Shown here one piece after another: positions 12,678-25,461 of a stretch of DNA of 64,000 nt. Source of the stretch: Nageia nagi (Eukaryota > Pinophyta). Position 1 is the first letter of the stretch; each line of letters begins with the position of its first letter. The notes under the pieces were generated by a model. That model made no database searches. It was not told the origin of the DNA and was given only the letters and a program-made list of their open reading frames with translations. Made by a program: the position numbers and the translations under genes. The stretch covers positions 15,748,001 through 15,812,000 of the forward strand of contig JBITNC010000001.1 of NCBI GenBank assembly GCA_050084985.1, read 5' to 3'.

Positions 12678-14076
12678 TGTATATTCATACATAATAAATT
12701 CTTTATTAAAGCCCTGATGTACTTTACTTGCAATCATGAGTTCATTTTAAGATCCCCGAGAGTTTTTCTGGAGCAAACAAAATAGGCCAGAGTCAGTAGA
12801 TAAAGTGTTTCGGAATGAAATGATGATGTCATAGAAGAAAGGATAAAGCTCAATTATGGAAAATCCTGGGTTCCAGAGGAGGTGAGGTCAGCAAGAGATA
12901 ATCGAACAAGCCAGAGCTCATAAATTAAGTGTTACAGAAGTAAAGTATTCTAGAATAAAATGATGACATCACAGAGGATAAGATAATCATGTTTTGGTAA
13001 AGATTGGGTTCCAGAGATGATGAGGTCAACAAGGGGAATTGAGAAGCCAGGGTTAGTAAATAAAGCATTTTGAAATGAAATGATGATGTCATAGAAGAAA
13101 GGATAAAGCTCAGTTGTGGAAAAGCTCGGGTTCCAGAGGAGGTGAGTAGAGCATTCTGAAAGTATGAAGATGATGTCATGGGGAGAACAATGTTCACATT
13201 TTTGAATGAAACGGGTCCCAAAAGTGATGAGGTCAGCAAGGAGTGATTAAATAGCCAGAGTTAGTGAGTAGAGCATTTTGGAATGTAGAGATGAGGTCAG
13301 CAAAGAGAGATTGAATAGCTGGAGCCAGTAAATAGAATACCCCAGAAGAGATGAGGTTAGCGAGAGGTCAGATCATAGTTATCAAGAAGCCGTATCATCT
13401 GTAATCTGCCCTATTTTTATAATATTCTGCCAAGTGGTGTATGTAAGTAGTATCAGTTAAAAGAAGGCTAGAATCTTGAAGCCATTTTTGTAAACATTTT
13501 TGTTCTGCAATTCTTGTAACTGTTGTTACTGCAGTATAAGTTTATGAAAATAAAGTGAAAGAGGGGTCATAAGCCCTAGTATTGCTCTTTACATTTGTTC
13601 TTGAAGACCTGTAGTTTTTATCAGTAATATGATACCATCTTGACCTTTCTTGTCTAGCACTCATAATTGTCATTCTTAATTTGGTTACATCATGGTAGCT
13701 TGGCTTGTTTCCTGAATGATAATCATGAGTTGCTAGTATAACTATGTCTGCTACATGGTAGAGTAAAGTTGGGAAACTATTAGAGAGTGAGAGCTTGTAC
13801 TGTAGCTGCTACACTAGATTCAGACCAAGGTTTCACACACTGTAAATCCCGCGTTGAACTAGTGATCCACCTTTGCTTTCTCTCTTGTTACCCTAAGCCT
13901 TTTTGCTTAAATTCCTTGCACTCTACTCCTTTTTATTTTCTTTCCTGTTACTTCTCCTACACCCAATGTATAAGGAACCAACCTTCTCCAGAGATCAGAC
14001 TATCACCATAGTCTGTTCTTGATTTACTTTGGTTGAGATTGTTCATGGCGCATATATTACACAATCCTAATCAACA
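12678..14076 (+). mobile_element. Solo LTR F (1399 bp)
   Basis: It begins TGTATATTCATAC, ends CCTAATCAACA and is flanked by a perfect five-base duplication CTTGG (12673-12677, 14077-14081). Host gag sequence of element E continues on both sides. No internal retrotransposon domain lies between, so this is a solo LTR left after LTR-LTR recombination. Its 12780-13380 part repeats motifs such as GATGAGGTCAGCAAGGAG, GAGCATTYTGGAAT and ATGATGTCAT. The same motifs in the same order occur in the U3 of element S LTRs (46480-46900), so F belongs to a related family in plus orientation. A polyadenylation-like context AATAAAGTGAAAG is near 13550. Confidence 0.8.
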
Positions 14077-14471
14077 CTTGGTAGAGTGTAGAACCATTGG
14101 ATAACATCCCCTTTTAGACTCCTTGGAAAGAATTTTATCATCAATCTCTCCTTCGATCCTAGCTTCAATAGGCATTCCTCCTAAAAGGTAATGAGATGTT
14201 GTTTAGGATCTTGTTCACCACTAAACATATTGAACTTGTGGGCCTTGTGCTTGGGTGGTAGGAGTAAATTGTGAATCTCATCCATCAAGGGTGAAGTGAA
14301 GATACCATAATATTCATCTAAATTTTGTGGTTGTGAGGTGCTAGAAGATGTAGCTTGAATAGTAGGAGAAGATGTTGAGCTTCCTGTACCAATCAATGTA
14401 TTGATTGCTTTTCACATCTTGAGCATATTTTTATTCATTTCTTGCATCAAGTTAAGGACTGTTGGATCCAT
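14077..14471 (-). pseudogene. Element E gag, N-terminal part
   Basis: The candidate start codon is at 14471-14469 (minus strand), giving MDPTVLNLMQEMNKNML before the first stop. After it, 14396-14181 is open and includes PLMDEIHNLLLPPKHKAHKF and then FSGEQDPKQHLITF, the gag N-terminal motif (F-x-G-x-x-D-P-x-x-H-L). A frame change then leads to SLKGDVIQWFYTLPS, the next conserved gag block, which is cut at the CTTGG duplication by solo LTR F. Confidence 0.65.
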
Positions 14472-14592
14472 TTTTACACTGCTATCGACATAGGAATAAG
14501 AATGCACAATGCTAATGGTGTAAACCTATGATAAAAACTTGCGAGATCTTGCCAATATGATGAGAAAAATCAAACAATCAAGTTCACCAAAA

Positions 14593-15690
14593 TGTAGTCT
14601 TGAAATAATGCAATTAATTATTTATGGAGGTTAATTAATGCACTATTGGTCTACTTATTTCTTATTGACACATATATCTAAAATATGGTAATAATGCATA
14701 ATAGAATGTTAGGATCTCACATCCTAACATTTTATTGTTAGTATTAGTATTTTATTAAATTGTCAACCTATATTGTGATATTATGATTGTAAAGGTGGGG
14801 CTTGATTTTGCATTACTATTACGGTTAGGGTTAGTTTATTATAAATAGATAGAAGTGTGTGGAGAAATGCATCTTGAATATTATTTTTCACCTTTGGAGT
14901 TGTAAGAAGGTAGCCCCCTTGAAGGGACCTATGATTCTGTTACTATTCAATAAAATCCTATTCTTATCTGCTTATTGATGCTATTTTGTGTTCTATTTAC
15001 TAGTGCATGCTCTGTTATTTTCAATAGATAGTTTTTATTTTCTTGTTTCAAATCAATATTTGTTTCATTTATACAATATTTCCCTTTTTCATAATTATAG
15101 CATTGTAACACAAAAAGATACTTGTGCTTAATTATATTGCATGTTCATTTCATTAAGATAAACATACATAAAACATAAGCATACATTTATTCAATTGCAT
15201 GTCATTGGCATCCTATACTTGGCATGCTGCTAAAGGCTTAGGATAAGAAATATAATAGATGTAACAAAGAATGTAAAGATGAGCAAAGAAAAGAATCATT
15301 AAATAGAAAATATAAGATATAGCTCATGAATAATATTTTTGCATAATAAAGTGATGTAACATGTGCTAGAGTCTCTCTAGAATCCTCCTCATATTCATTT
15401 ACCCATAACCTTTCTTTTAGAGATGATCTCCTTAGATCTTGTGCATATGTTTTAAGTCATCTTTGATGCCTATATATATAATACAAGTTTACATGAATTT
15501 GACCTTTTTTACCCCTTGTATATGCCACAAGGGTCCACTAGACATATTTCATAGCTTTGACATGAATTAGGGTATTCTTTAATTCTTTCTACATAATACA
15601 TCATTGAAGCTCTAAAATGAATTATTTAATAAATAATAATTCATTTTAGACATCTATAGATATAGTTATCCCCAATGTGTGCATGCCCAT
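14593..15690 (-). repeat. Probable 5' LTR of element E
   Basis: On the minus strand a segment ending CAAGACTACA is followed by TTTTGGTGAACTTG, in the place a primer binding site would occupy, then about 110 bp to the gag start. The outer boundary is uncertain; an AT-rich hairpin near 15605-15655 resembles the start of the element G LTR. No partner LTR is in the window, so this rests on position only. A further LTR-like segment (14707-15110) lies inside it. Confidence 0.35.
14707..15110 (+). repeat. Candidate solo LTR inside the element E LTR
   Basis: The segment runs from TGTTAGGATCTC to CATTGTAACA, giving a TGTTA...TAACA terminal inversion. It has a TATA box (TTATAAATAGAT) near 14842 and a block GGTAGCCCCCTTGAAG also found with small changes in LTR K (23620-23640). 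I find no matching target duplication, which keeps this tentative. Confidence 0.35.
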
Positions 15691-18600
15691 TACAACTCAA
15701 AAGAAACACTTACAAATGATAAATTTTCTTCATAAAAATCAACATTATCATATTTATTAATCATTTATCTAACAAAGTTGATAGCAATAATTTTAAACTA
15801 AAATATATAGAAGTGTTAATAATGTGGTAATGGCCTCACCTATGGTGTTTCACATGGCATTGGGCATCCAAAGGTTTTTATTTCCACTTTCTATGTGGGA
15901 AATATATAGAGATGGATGGTGTATCTGCCATTTAGCATCACTATTAGAGAACATTTTGGTGTCCCCAATGGCATCACTAATGGACATGGAAGACATAACC
16001 AAAAGAGACATCATTTGTATTACCTATTCATTCTTTTGGTATCATGATTAGTGAATTTCATAGAATCAATTTTAGAGAAAAAAGATATAAACATTTAAAA
16101 AAAATATTCCTTATTGGCATCATTAATAGAGACTTTTTTGGTGTCCTTATTAGCATCACTAGTGGAGACAAATGATGTAACCAAAGGTGATATCATTAAT
16201 ATCATTCTTTCATAAATTTTACATAATCAATGGAGACACATTTAACATCAATTTTATGATCCTAACATCCAAATATTTAAAAATAAATATTGATGTGATG
16301 TGATGCCAGATGAGGCTTTTTGATGTTGACAAAGTTTCTCTCTATTTAGTGATGCTATGGGCGACACTCGATGATATTTTTATTGTAGTGCATGTTAATA
16401 TTCCCAAAACCATTAGTAGGGGATTTTCAATACCCATGTTGTTGAATATGAGGCTTGTGTCTAATAATTTATTTCTCTCCATTTATCCAAAGAAAGGTTC
16501 ATCTTACCAAGAATATAAATTCCACTTTTGGGATGGGGAGTAGGAGGCATGCATTACATGCTAGATTATTTCCTTAATATTAGATAAGATCCTTTACCAA
16601 ATATAGTGAATATATTATTTATAATCTATTAATATACTACTATTTATTAATTTTCAAATATTATAGAGTAGAAAATAAATGTTAATCAATACCATCTTAT
16701 TCATTGAACTATCCATACCATCCATCCTAGACTAGGTACACCAATTATACTTAATGAAATTAAACATGTAAGTTATAAGATCCAGGAGGGAGGAAAACAT
16801 TTTCCATGATTGGGTAATTGAGGAATAAGAAATTAAGAGATGAGAAATATGCTCTCCATATTTGCAACACATAACATATTTCTAGGGTATTATAAAACCA
16901 CATTTTATCAATTGATCTCTTGCAAGGACTTGCTTATGAGTAAGAAAGATAAAATGACCTCACTTTGGACCATAATAGGAGTTACAAGATTTTATTGAAG
17001 ATATAACTAAGGGGCTCAAAAACATACTAACATAATGAGGAATATCCTAAGGCTATTGTATAAAGACCCTTGAAATGAGGCCCCATCCAAAAGAGTCATC
17101 TACTTGAGACCAAGAAACATATTGGGCTCTAAGAATTGTATAAATTGATTTTGTATACTATAAAAATGAATTAAATTAATAATTCACTTATGTATATAAG
17201 TTTCCAAAGAAACACAATGTTAAACTAGTACAAAGGAAATTTTTTAAGCTCTATGAGTTAGATCAAATCCCAAACAATGAATGATGCCTAGATCTAACAG
17301 CTCTCCAAGTCTGATAGCCTAAATATATCAAAAAGATAATGTTGATGATTTTTTACCAAAGAGTATTAACATTGAAATTGTTGATTTTTAGTAATAATGT
17401 AATAATATAATAAAGTGAGAGATAATTCAATCATACACAAGAGTATAAAAAATCCTTTTAGATAGGTGATGTTGAAGAACATTAAGAGAGAGATATTATG
17501 GGAGTATGATCTGAATGTCGACCTATCCATATTGGGTTGGGATATGATAGGGAATGTCACACTTTTCTCCCCCTTTTATACCTTGTAAAAAAGGAAAATA
17601 AATATTCTAACTAACATTCTAAGGATAATGATAATCTCAAGATAATTAAAATATATAATCATGATTAATGATCCTTAGCATTGATTAACACATGATTAGC
17701 AAATGATTAATATATTAGTATTGATATTTGCATAATTTAAATGATATTTAATCTAGATACCATAAATTTAATTTTATAATAAATAGAAAATTATATTTGG
17801 GTTTCTATAATTTTCCCCTATTTGGATATCTAATGATCGGAATCAGATTGACATAATCTAAAGAATAATAATGATGAAATAAAATGCATGTCACAAGCTT
17901 AAATATACTTCCATTAAATAATTTTAAATTGTAAATAGTTGTAACATTAATCTTAATATATTCATGAAATTCCTTCCATGCCCATTTTTTTTTATCTTGG
18001 TTGTTCTAGGAATCCAAAAGGAAGTGGTAACCAAGGAAAACACTTTTCTTGAAAATAAAAATTATTTACGGATTAAAGTTATATAATCAAAAGGATCATT
18101 GAAAAATTGTACCCATGGTGGAAATTTTAATGCTCCAAAAGTACAAAAATAGTTTTCTAAAAGTATAACCATCTTTACATAAAGGGTCATTGATGAATTT
18201 TTTTGAATATTATTAATGTGCATGGAATCTTTGTAATTGTTAGTTTTTTACAATGCCCTAAAAGATCAAAAAGGAAGTCTACAAGAGTGTTCATGTAATC
18301 TCCATATATGCAATTATTTTGTAATGTCCCAAAGGAATATAAAAAGGAATTATACTAGAGTATATGTGGAATATCCATGACTATGAGGTTTTATGATGCC
18401 CCAAAAGAATCAAAAAAGGAATCTACATGTGTGTATATGTAACCTCCATATTTGTGAGTCTTTTGTGATGATACAAAAGAATCAAAAGGGATTCTATTAA
18501 TTATGGATATTTTAATTTCATAAAATAATTAAAAAGGGGTTTTATTTATGGATCTTTTGATGCCACTATTCTCATGTCTGATAATAAAATGTATATGTTA

Positions 18601-19269
18601 AAAATGTAGTTGACTACAAATTATCTGAAGATCATAATAGATATTGCATGGTTGTGGTATAAGAGATTTGGAACATCAATTTAAACTCATTAAATGGGAT
18701 GCAAAAGCTTGTGAGAGGTATTCCCATATTTTCACACCCTTCATATACTTTATGTGAAAGTTGTATCTTTGGGAAATAACATCGAGAGAAATTTCCTTAT
18801 CACCAATATAGGGCCAATAACCCTTTAAAATTGATGCATGTTGATATATGTGTCTTATGCAAAATATAAGCATGTACAAGTGTATGTATATTTTGATTTT
18901 TACTAATTATTATTTTAGGATGAGTTTGTTGTATTTTGCTAAATGCAATCTTACTATAGTTTGAATACTCTAATTTTTGTGAACCTATTAAGGCATTACA
19001 ACCCCAACAAACCAACTCTTTGATGATAAGTTCATCATCTGGGAAGAAAACAATCACCAAGGATCATCCATAATCTCAAATGCTAGGTGAATATTTTACC
19101 AAAATATTCACTCAAAAAAAAAATGGGGTGATCATGTTATCAATTATGCCTTGATGTCATCTTCCAGTTTTGAGCCTTTCACCTTCAAATAAGTAGTAAA
19201 ACATGAATATTAAATAAATACCATGGAAGATGACATATAAAAAATCTATAATAATGACTCTTAAGAGAT
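15691..19269. other. Gene-free AT-rich stretch with weak repeats
   Basis: No coding region recognised. At 15940-16230 a segment built around GGCATCACTA..GGAGACA..GATGTAACCAAAGGTGA recurs two to three times imperfectly. At about 17200-17830 a segment resembles 36330-36850, sharing CCTTTTATACYTTGTA and AACATGATTAA..GATTAGCACAT in the same order. The similarity suggests an old LTR-like repeat, orientation uncertain. Open frames here are short and unlike any family I know. Confidence 0.4.
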
Positions 19270-20605
19270 TATGCATCTTAAAAAAGTCTATGTTCATAAA
19301 CAAGGACTATATTATGAAGAGACATTTTTACTAGTTGCAATACTTGAGATAGTTAGATATCTTTTAGCATTAGATTCTCATTTTGATCTTGTTGGTTACC
19401 AAATGGATGTAAAATAAACCTTATTAAATAGAGAATTGGAGGAAGAAGTCTATGTGGATCAACTAAAAGGATTCACCAATTGCAGGCCATTAAGATAAAG
19501 TTTACATATGGAAGAAAGCTTTTTATGGTCTCAAACAAGCATCTAGAGCTTAGTACTCTAGAATTGACATCTATATTATAAAGGTTATCAAAGATGTTCA
19601 AAAAAAGTCATATTATACATATAATATGATTGAATTTGATTTCACCATCATTTATTTGTATGTTGATATTATCTTCATGGGTAGTTCCTATACTCTATTG
19701 AAGTAATTTGAAATAGCCATAATGAATAGTTTGTGATGAGTGGGTTGGGTGAAATATAATATTTTATTAATATGCAAGCAAAATAATCATTCAATGTCAT
19801 TTTTATCACTCAAAAAAAATATGTTGAATATATTTTGGTCATATTTATCATGAAGTATTGCAAACCAATTGCTACAGCAACAATTATTGGTTATAAATTG
19901 ATGAAATATGACTCTAATCCTCTTGTTGATGCAATCTTATATCAATATATAGTTGCTAGCATGATATGTATATTATAGATACAAGATCAAACATTATGTT
20001 TGTAGTGATTTGATCATGAGATTCATGCATTCACCACATGAATCCCATTGGAAAAAAACCAATAGAATTCTTTGGTATATGAGTAGCATAAAAAAATATG
20101 TTTTATCATATAAAGATATTGATTATGATAATCTTGAAGCATACATAGATGTTGATTGGGTCAAAATAATTAATTATTGGAAAAGCACATTCATATATAT
20201 TTTCTTCTTTGATGAATCACTAGCTTCATTGAGCAAGAAAATACAACATATAGTTGCTATAACTATTGTTGAGCTTGAATATATGGTTGCCTCCTTCGCT
20301 TGCACTCAAGCTATTTGGATGGTTATATTATTTAAATACTTGGGAATAAAAATTGTTATCTTATTACAATTCATTATGACAACACCAAAACCATTGCCAT
20401 GAAAAAAAATCTAGTGTTTCATAGTTAGATAAAGCATATATATATTCAACATTATTTCATAAGTGACTTGTTGAAGGATGGATTCATTGAATTCAGAATT
20501 TTCAAGTCTATCTTAGATAGCTTGTAGACACCTTCACTAAAGTGTTGATAAAAGATTAGTTATTTAGACTCCAAAATTGAATTGGGATTCAAATCATTGA
20601 CATTA
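19270..20605 (+). pseudogene. Element D: copia reverse transcriptase-RNase H, decayed
   Basis: From about 19285 the plus strand encodes YYEETFLLVAILEIVRYLLA and then GYQMDVK, the RT finger and palm entry (normally D-V-K-S-A-F), followed by ELEEEVYVDQLKGF. Later blocks give KYVEYILVIFIMKYCKPI and, in the open stretch 20010-20402, the RNase H: HWKKTNRILWYM, DIDYDNLEAYIDVDW and ELEYMVASFACTQAIWM. Stops and frame changes are frequent. gag, protease and integrase of this element are absent, so only the 3' half remains. Confidence 0.7.
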
Positions 20606-21036
20606 AAGGGGAGAGTGAAAGACTATAATATTTCATGGTTTGAATTTTAAAATTCTAACATCAATAATGTTATATTATTTATCCCTTACCAACGGTTGCT
20701 ATAAGGTTACTATTTAAACTAAACACTTTAATTCTAGTTATAGGCATGTAGTTGAGCATTTAATGCTCTGAAATTAATCTTTTTATGATCATATCCTATT
20801 TTTTTGTAAAGGATGGACATCCAAAATATTTTTTTAACTTGTAAGAACACACCATACCTATTGTAAGACTTATGAAGTCCCTTACACATAACTTATTCAT
20901 TCAAGCAATATATATGGTCATATTTATTGTAATAGGATATATTGATTCTTGCATTGTGTCATTTTAACAATATCAATAGCAAGATATATTCCTCTACTTT
21001 ATAATTCTTCTTTGTGTTTTTGTGGTGTGCTTTCCA
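20606..21036 (+). repeat. Polypurine tract and probable 3' LTR of element D
   Basis: AAAGGGGAGAG (20606-20616) abuts TGAAAGACTATAATATTTC, the expected polypurine-LTR join after RNase H. The LTR end is guessed at 21036 because GCTTTCCA there roughly inverts the start TGAAAG. No 5' partner is in the window. Confidence 0.45.
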
Positions 21037-23145
21037 TTTATAGGCATATATGTAGGAGAAAGCACTTGTAGATATTTGCATAGGTGATCTAAATAAAAAT
21101 CAAAATGATATTAATCTATTTGGTGGCATTTTAACTAGGTGGGTACTCATTACTTTCTCATTTTGTGTAATGGTTTTGGAAATTTTTATGGTTGTTTTCA
21201 AATTACCTTTTACAAATTAGTTTGCTTTTGTAAACTACAAATTTCATTATATACCTTTTTTTGATGTGATTATTTTTTTATATATATTTAATTTCAATAT
21301 GTTTCCAACCATATATAACATACTTTATTATCAAATCATGCTCAAACTCCATAATTTTCTAACTTGCACTTACTAGTCTTAGTTCATAAAACATGTGAAG
21401 TATTTTTCATTATTGGATATCATTTTTTGATACCTTTCCAATGTTATATAACACTCTATTTTTTAGGTAATATTCAACATGATTTGTCTAAGTTTTCATG
21501 ATTGAATATGACCAATTTATCTTTGTTCCATATTCATATTTTATCTTTATATAGGACCCCAATTTTAGATCTTATCTCTATTCCAAAATGGAATTTTGTA
21601 TTTTTGATTTCACTATCTAAAAAACCTTGAGAATCATATAAAATTTTCCCTTGAATCTATCCTAAAACTTCTCCATATTCTCTCGATCCACTGTATTTGT
21701 CTAAAAAACTTCACTATACTTTCCTAGAGCATTGTATCTACCCCAAAAAGTGCTTCTTTTTATTCTTCCAGGTTCATTGTATTCTTTGCAAGACTTTATT
21801 TTTATATTTTCCTAGTTTCTATGTTAACCCCAAAATGGAAAAACCTTTTAAATCTTCATTATCATCAAGCCAATTATTTATTTTATTTTCTATAATATGA
21901 CAATAGAGTTTCATAAGGAAATGACATATCATAATAGTTTTTTAATTTGATGATTTTTTTTAATCTCCAAAACTTATAGTCCATTATTTAACAAAAAATT
22001 CTTTTATGGATATTATGAAAAGGGTTTAGATATGAGAGGCAAGGATATAACTTCCAATTTTTATAATTTTTACTTGATATCATTCTATGTATTTGGATTC
22101 CCCTTTTGATAATTTCTTAATCCCCTATATATAGAAAATATTCTTTTGGTAAGAGGAAATGTTATGTCTTGTAAAATATCCTCCAAACTTAAAGGGGATA
22201 TATAAAGATTTTTTAGATAACAATTCCAACTATTTATATCAAGTTCAATTATCATTTTTCTAGGTAAGATTATTTTTGAAAATTATTTTGGATTATATTT
22301 ACATAGGTCTAAAAGTCTTTCCTCATGCTAATTAAAAAAAAAACATATATTTAACTAATATTTTATATTCCTTCATTTTCTCATGCCTGTCAATATTATT
22401 TTGAGTGATCTTAATTGTATTCATATCAAATTTACATTCCATGTCATACCACCTATTTGTTTTCAATTATTATAGGTGGTACACTTTTGATAAGAATTCT
22501 TATTGATGTGGGTAAAGAGTTTTGAGATGAAGTTATTAGATAAATCTATTATAGAGGATCACTTATTAGGGGATGAGTTAAATACATCTTGTAGATCCTT
22601 TTCAAAGGCCTCAAGCTTATTATATTTAAACATAAATTTATATATTTTTATCTTTTTAGTAGTATTATTGCTTTTATGAATTAGATTAAGAGTAAGGAAG
22701 ATAGTAGATGATCTTAGTTAGGCTCACAACCAATCGAGATCTCAAATTATAATATTTGCTTGATAAAAGTAGTTGAAGAAATAATTTAGCCTATGGTACT
22801 ATTACCATTTTTATGAATATAAGTGAATTTATTATATATGGGCCAAAAATGTAGACCATTGCAAATAACAAGTTCTTGGAAGCTAACGAATTTGAATAGT
22901 TCTTGTCCAAATTTATTTACAATTTGGTCCTCAAAGGTTTAAGAAAACTCCTATGTGATGATAGGATCTTCATCAAGCCAAATGGGACTAGTGTTGTTAA
23001 TACAATTGGTATAGTGTTTTACTTGGAACTTATTCAGGCATTAAAGTATTCAAGTAGAATTACATACCCTTTTGTTTAAAATTGATAATACATTTTTTAA
23101 GTTTTGAAAGGAAAAGTATTTATTTATTTTATGCTTAATGTAAAC
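21037..23145. other. Gene-free stretch, nothing recognised
   Basis: AT-rich sequence without a long open frame, tandem repeat or retrotransposon motif that I can identify. It probably consists of old decayed repeats, but I see no direct evidence for that. Confidence 0.4.
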
Positions 23146-23769
23146 TGTTGAATTATAGGGAAAAATAACATATCGTAAAATATATATATATTTTTCTCTC
23201 TCAATTTAAACCATATAAATTGGTTGTTTTGGTCTCTCTTAATTAACTTAAAAGAATTGGTTAAATGAGTTTTATATGTACAAATAATTACCCTATAAGC
23301 TCTACCTCCATGTATTTTATTCTAAATAGAAGATAGATTGAATTCATATTTTTAGAAAGATGATTTTTATCATGTTCCCATGTTTGAATGAGAAAAATTA
23401 CATCTATATTATGTGGAATCCAACTTAGTTGACGATATTTCTCGATGGAGATCCTTAGCTATTCCATATGAGTAACCTAAAGTCTATTCATTTTATAACA
23501 GGTCCTTTGAGTAGTCAAACCTTTAGCTTTTACATTAGAATACTTATAAATATCACTTGTTGAACATTGTAATATTTTTAGTTTGGTAAGAACTAATACA
23601 ATTATTTTCTATTTCAAGGTTGCCCCCCTTGAAGAGGCATGCAATACTTAATTGTTATGAATGTGAAGTTCTCTTATTTCTATTTTGTTCTTTCAATTTC
23701 ATTCATTGTAATATATTATTTTTTCATCATTATTTGTAATTATAGGAACACCATAAGTGGCATTAGAGC
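23146..23769 (+). repeat. Element K: candidate copia LTR with adjoining primer site
   Basis: A segment from TGTTGAATTATAGGG to TTATAGGAACA (23146-23750) is followed seven bases later by TGGCATTAGAGC (23758-23769), two substitutions from the initiator tRNA-Met primer site. A TATA box (CTTATAAATATC) lies near 23545, and the block GGTTGCCCCCCTTGAAG is shared with the candidate LTR at 14707-15110. Within about 60 bp the sequence runs into the truncated minus-strand element C2. Confidence 0.45.
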
Positions 23770-23829
23770 TCTTTCTAGGGACACTTTGAAGCAATTGTAA
23801 CAATGTTTAGACAACATTTGAAGCCAGAA

Positions 23830-25398
23830 ATCTTCATCTCCTTTAATGTGCAACATGTGTGAATCCATCATTGTCCATATACCTATCCTTTCTAGTAGTA
23901 TTATTTTTCCTTGCATAAGATGGTTTTTTTTTTATTGACTGGTTTCTTTTCTTCCTTGATTTCTTATTTTTCATTTTCATCTTTGGAAGTTTGTCCTTCT
24001 TCAAAACCTAGACCAAAATTTAATATTTGGTGATCTTTGTCTCTTTAGCATTTCATCTAGCTTTAAAGATCCTCCCTTGAGTTTATGATACCCACTAATC
24101 TTATGACTTATCTCTTCTAGTTGAAGACTCAACCTTATAATCTCCTCTTCCAATTTGTTGTAGTACTCAACTTTGGTAGTGAGTTGTTCTTCAAGATCCT
24201 CAGCTATTTTTTGCATTTCTTCTACTTGTACTTTTAAGCATATGACAATTGCATTTAGATCATCAAGTTCGAGAATTTTTTCTATGCCTTTTCCTTTCTA
24301 TCTCTAATTCTTTTAGAGCTGCAATTAGTTATCCTTCTAGATTGACTTCTACTTCAACTTCTTCTTCATCAATTTCTTCTTCTAATTTTTGTTTTGTTTC
24401 TAGTTTTTCCTCTTTAAATGCCATGAAGAGAGCTTCACCAACCTCTTCTTCTAAATCTTTATTTGATTTGGCTTTTAATGAATTAATGTTCTTAGAAATA
24501 AAGCTTTTTTTATTGAAATTACCTTTTTTGAAGTTTGATTTTATCTTTCAACCACTTCTCTCTTTGTATGAATTTTCATCATCTTTGTTCTTCTCATTAT
24601 GAGGACATTTCATTGCAAAATGCCCTATGCCTCCACAATTAAAACATTTAAATGGTAACTTTCCTTTATATTTACCTTTTGTTCCTTTTTTTAATTTGTA
24701 AACAAAATTCATTTCCAATTCATCAGATGTCTCTTCTTCATTAGATCTTGGCATTGCTTTTATTTTCTTCTTTACCTTGAAGCTTTTTATCAATGGATTT
24801 TCCCTTTTCTATCCTCATTTCATAGGTAGTTAGATAACTATGCATTTCATCCATATTGAAATTAATTGAATCTTTTGCTTCTTCTATGGCATAAATATTT
24901 GAATTAAATTTTTGAGGAAGTACCTTTTTCATAATGATCGAGTCTTCAATCTTTTCTCCGATGCCTCTAATTGCATTAATCACTTCTGGACCATTATCAT
25001 GTATGCTTCTATGTTTTCATATTTATTAATCTTTAAGCTCTCAAACTATGTTCAATGAGTTTGAAGCTTAGCCTCCTTTATCTTCACATCTCCCTCATGA
25101 ATGCTTTTCAGTTTATCCCATATTTTCTTTGTTTACTTGTAATTCATCACTTTTACTAGCTTGTTGTCCACCAATCCACACATGATGGCATTCTTGGCCT
25201 TTAATTTATTTCATATGTCATCTTATTTGTTGCATTTGTAATAGATGTGAAAGGTATGATATAGCCATTTTTTATGGCCTCCCAAATCTCATATCCTAAA
25301 GCACTAAGATAAGTTTGCATCCTAAGTCTCCAAAAAGAATATTTAGTGCTATCAAATAACGGAGCTTTATTTGAAGAGAACCCTTCACCTAAATCCAT
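23830..25398 (-). pseudogene. Element C2 gag, decayed
   Basis: The start is placed at 25398, where MDLGEGFSSNKAPLFDSTKY matches the element S start. Further blocks are INAIRGIGEKIEDSIIMKKV and IEEAKDSINFNMDEMHSYLT (UBN2 gag region), the zinc knuckle CFNCGGIGHFAMKC (near 24650), and a coiled-coil-like stretch LEEQLTTKVEYYNKLEEEII (near 24190). The last recognisable piece, DGFTHV near 23885, corresponds to DGFTQV in S. The second and third zinc knuckles seen in S would come next and are missing because of the truncation. Several frame breaks make it non-functional. Confidence 0.75.
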
Positions 25399-25447
25399 TA
25401 TGTCATGTATAAGATCTCCTTAGCTAATTAAGCTAAAATAGGACCTT

Positions 25448-25459
25448 GCTCTAATACCA
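25448..25459 (-). other. Primer binding site of element C2
   Basis: On the minus strand TGGTATTAGAGC starts two bases inside the LTR end. It differs by one C-to-T change from the standard initiator tRNA-Met site. Confidence 0.8.
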
Positions 25460-25461
25460 AT

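Larger units (their letters stand above)
1..15690 (-). mobile_element. Element E: decayed Ty3/gypsy retrotransposon (Tat-like), split by nested insertions
   Basis: Read on the minus strand, gag begins near 14471, is interrupted at 14076 by solo LTR F and at 12597 by copia element A, and resumes at 4061. Protease, reverse transcriptase and RNase H follow towards position 1, where the window cuts the element. Removing A and F with one copy of each target duplication restores a continuous gag-like frame across both joins, which shows the pieces were once a single element. The protease motif LLGRPWIH followed by AVPSTLH, and an RT active-site stretch ending in NILVKS, are typical of the plant Tat lineage. 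Integrase and the 3' LTR would lie beyond the left edge. The right boundary is approximate. Confidence 0.7.

Noticed and set aside
13787-14011. A 74-codon ORF in solo LTR F
   Set aside because: It lies inside an LTR, has no recognisable motif and no related copy to test it against.
24249-24602. A 117-codon serine- and phenylalanine-rich plus-strand ORF
   Set aside because: It is the complement of the lysine- and glutamate-rich C2 gag; the gag reading on the minus strand has clear motifs.
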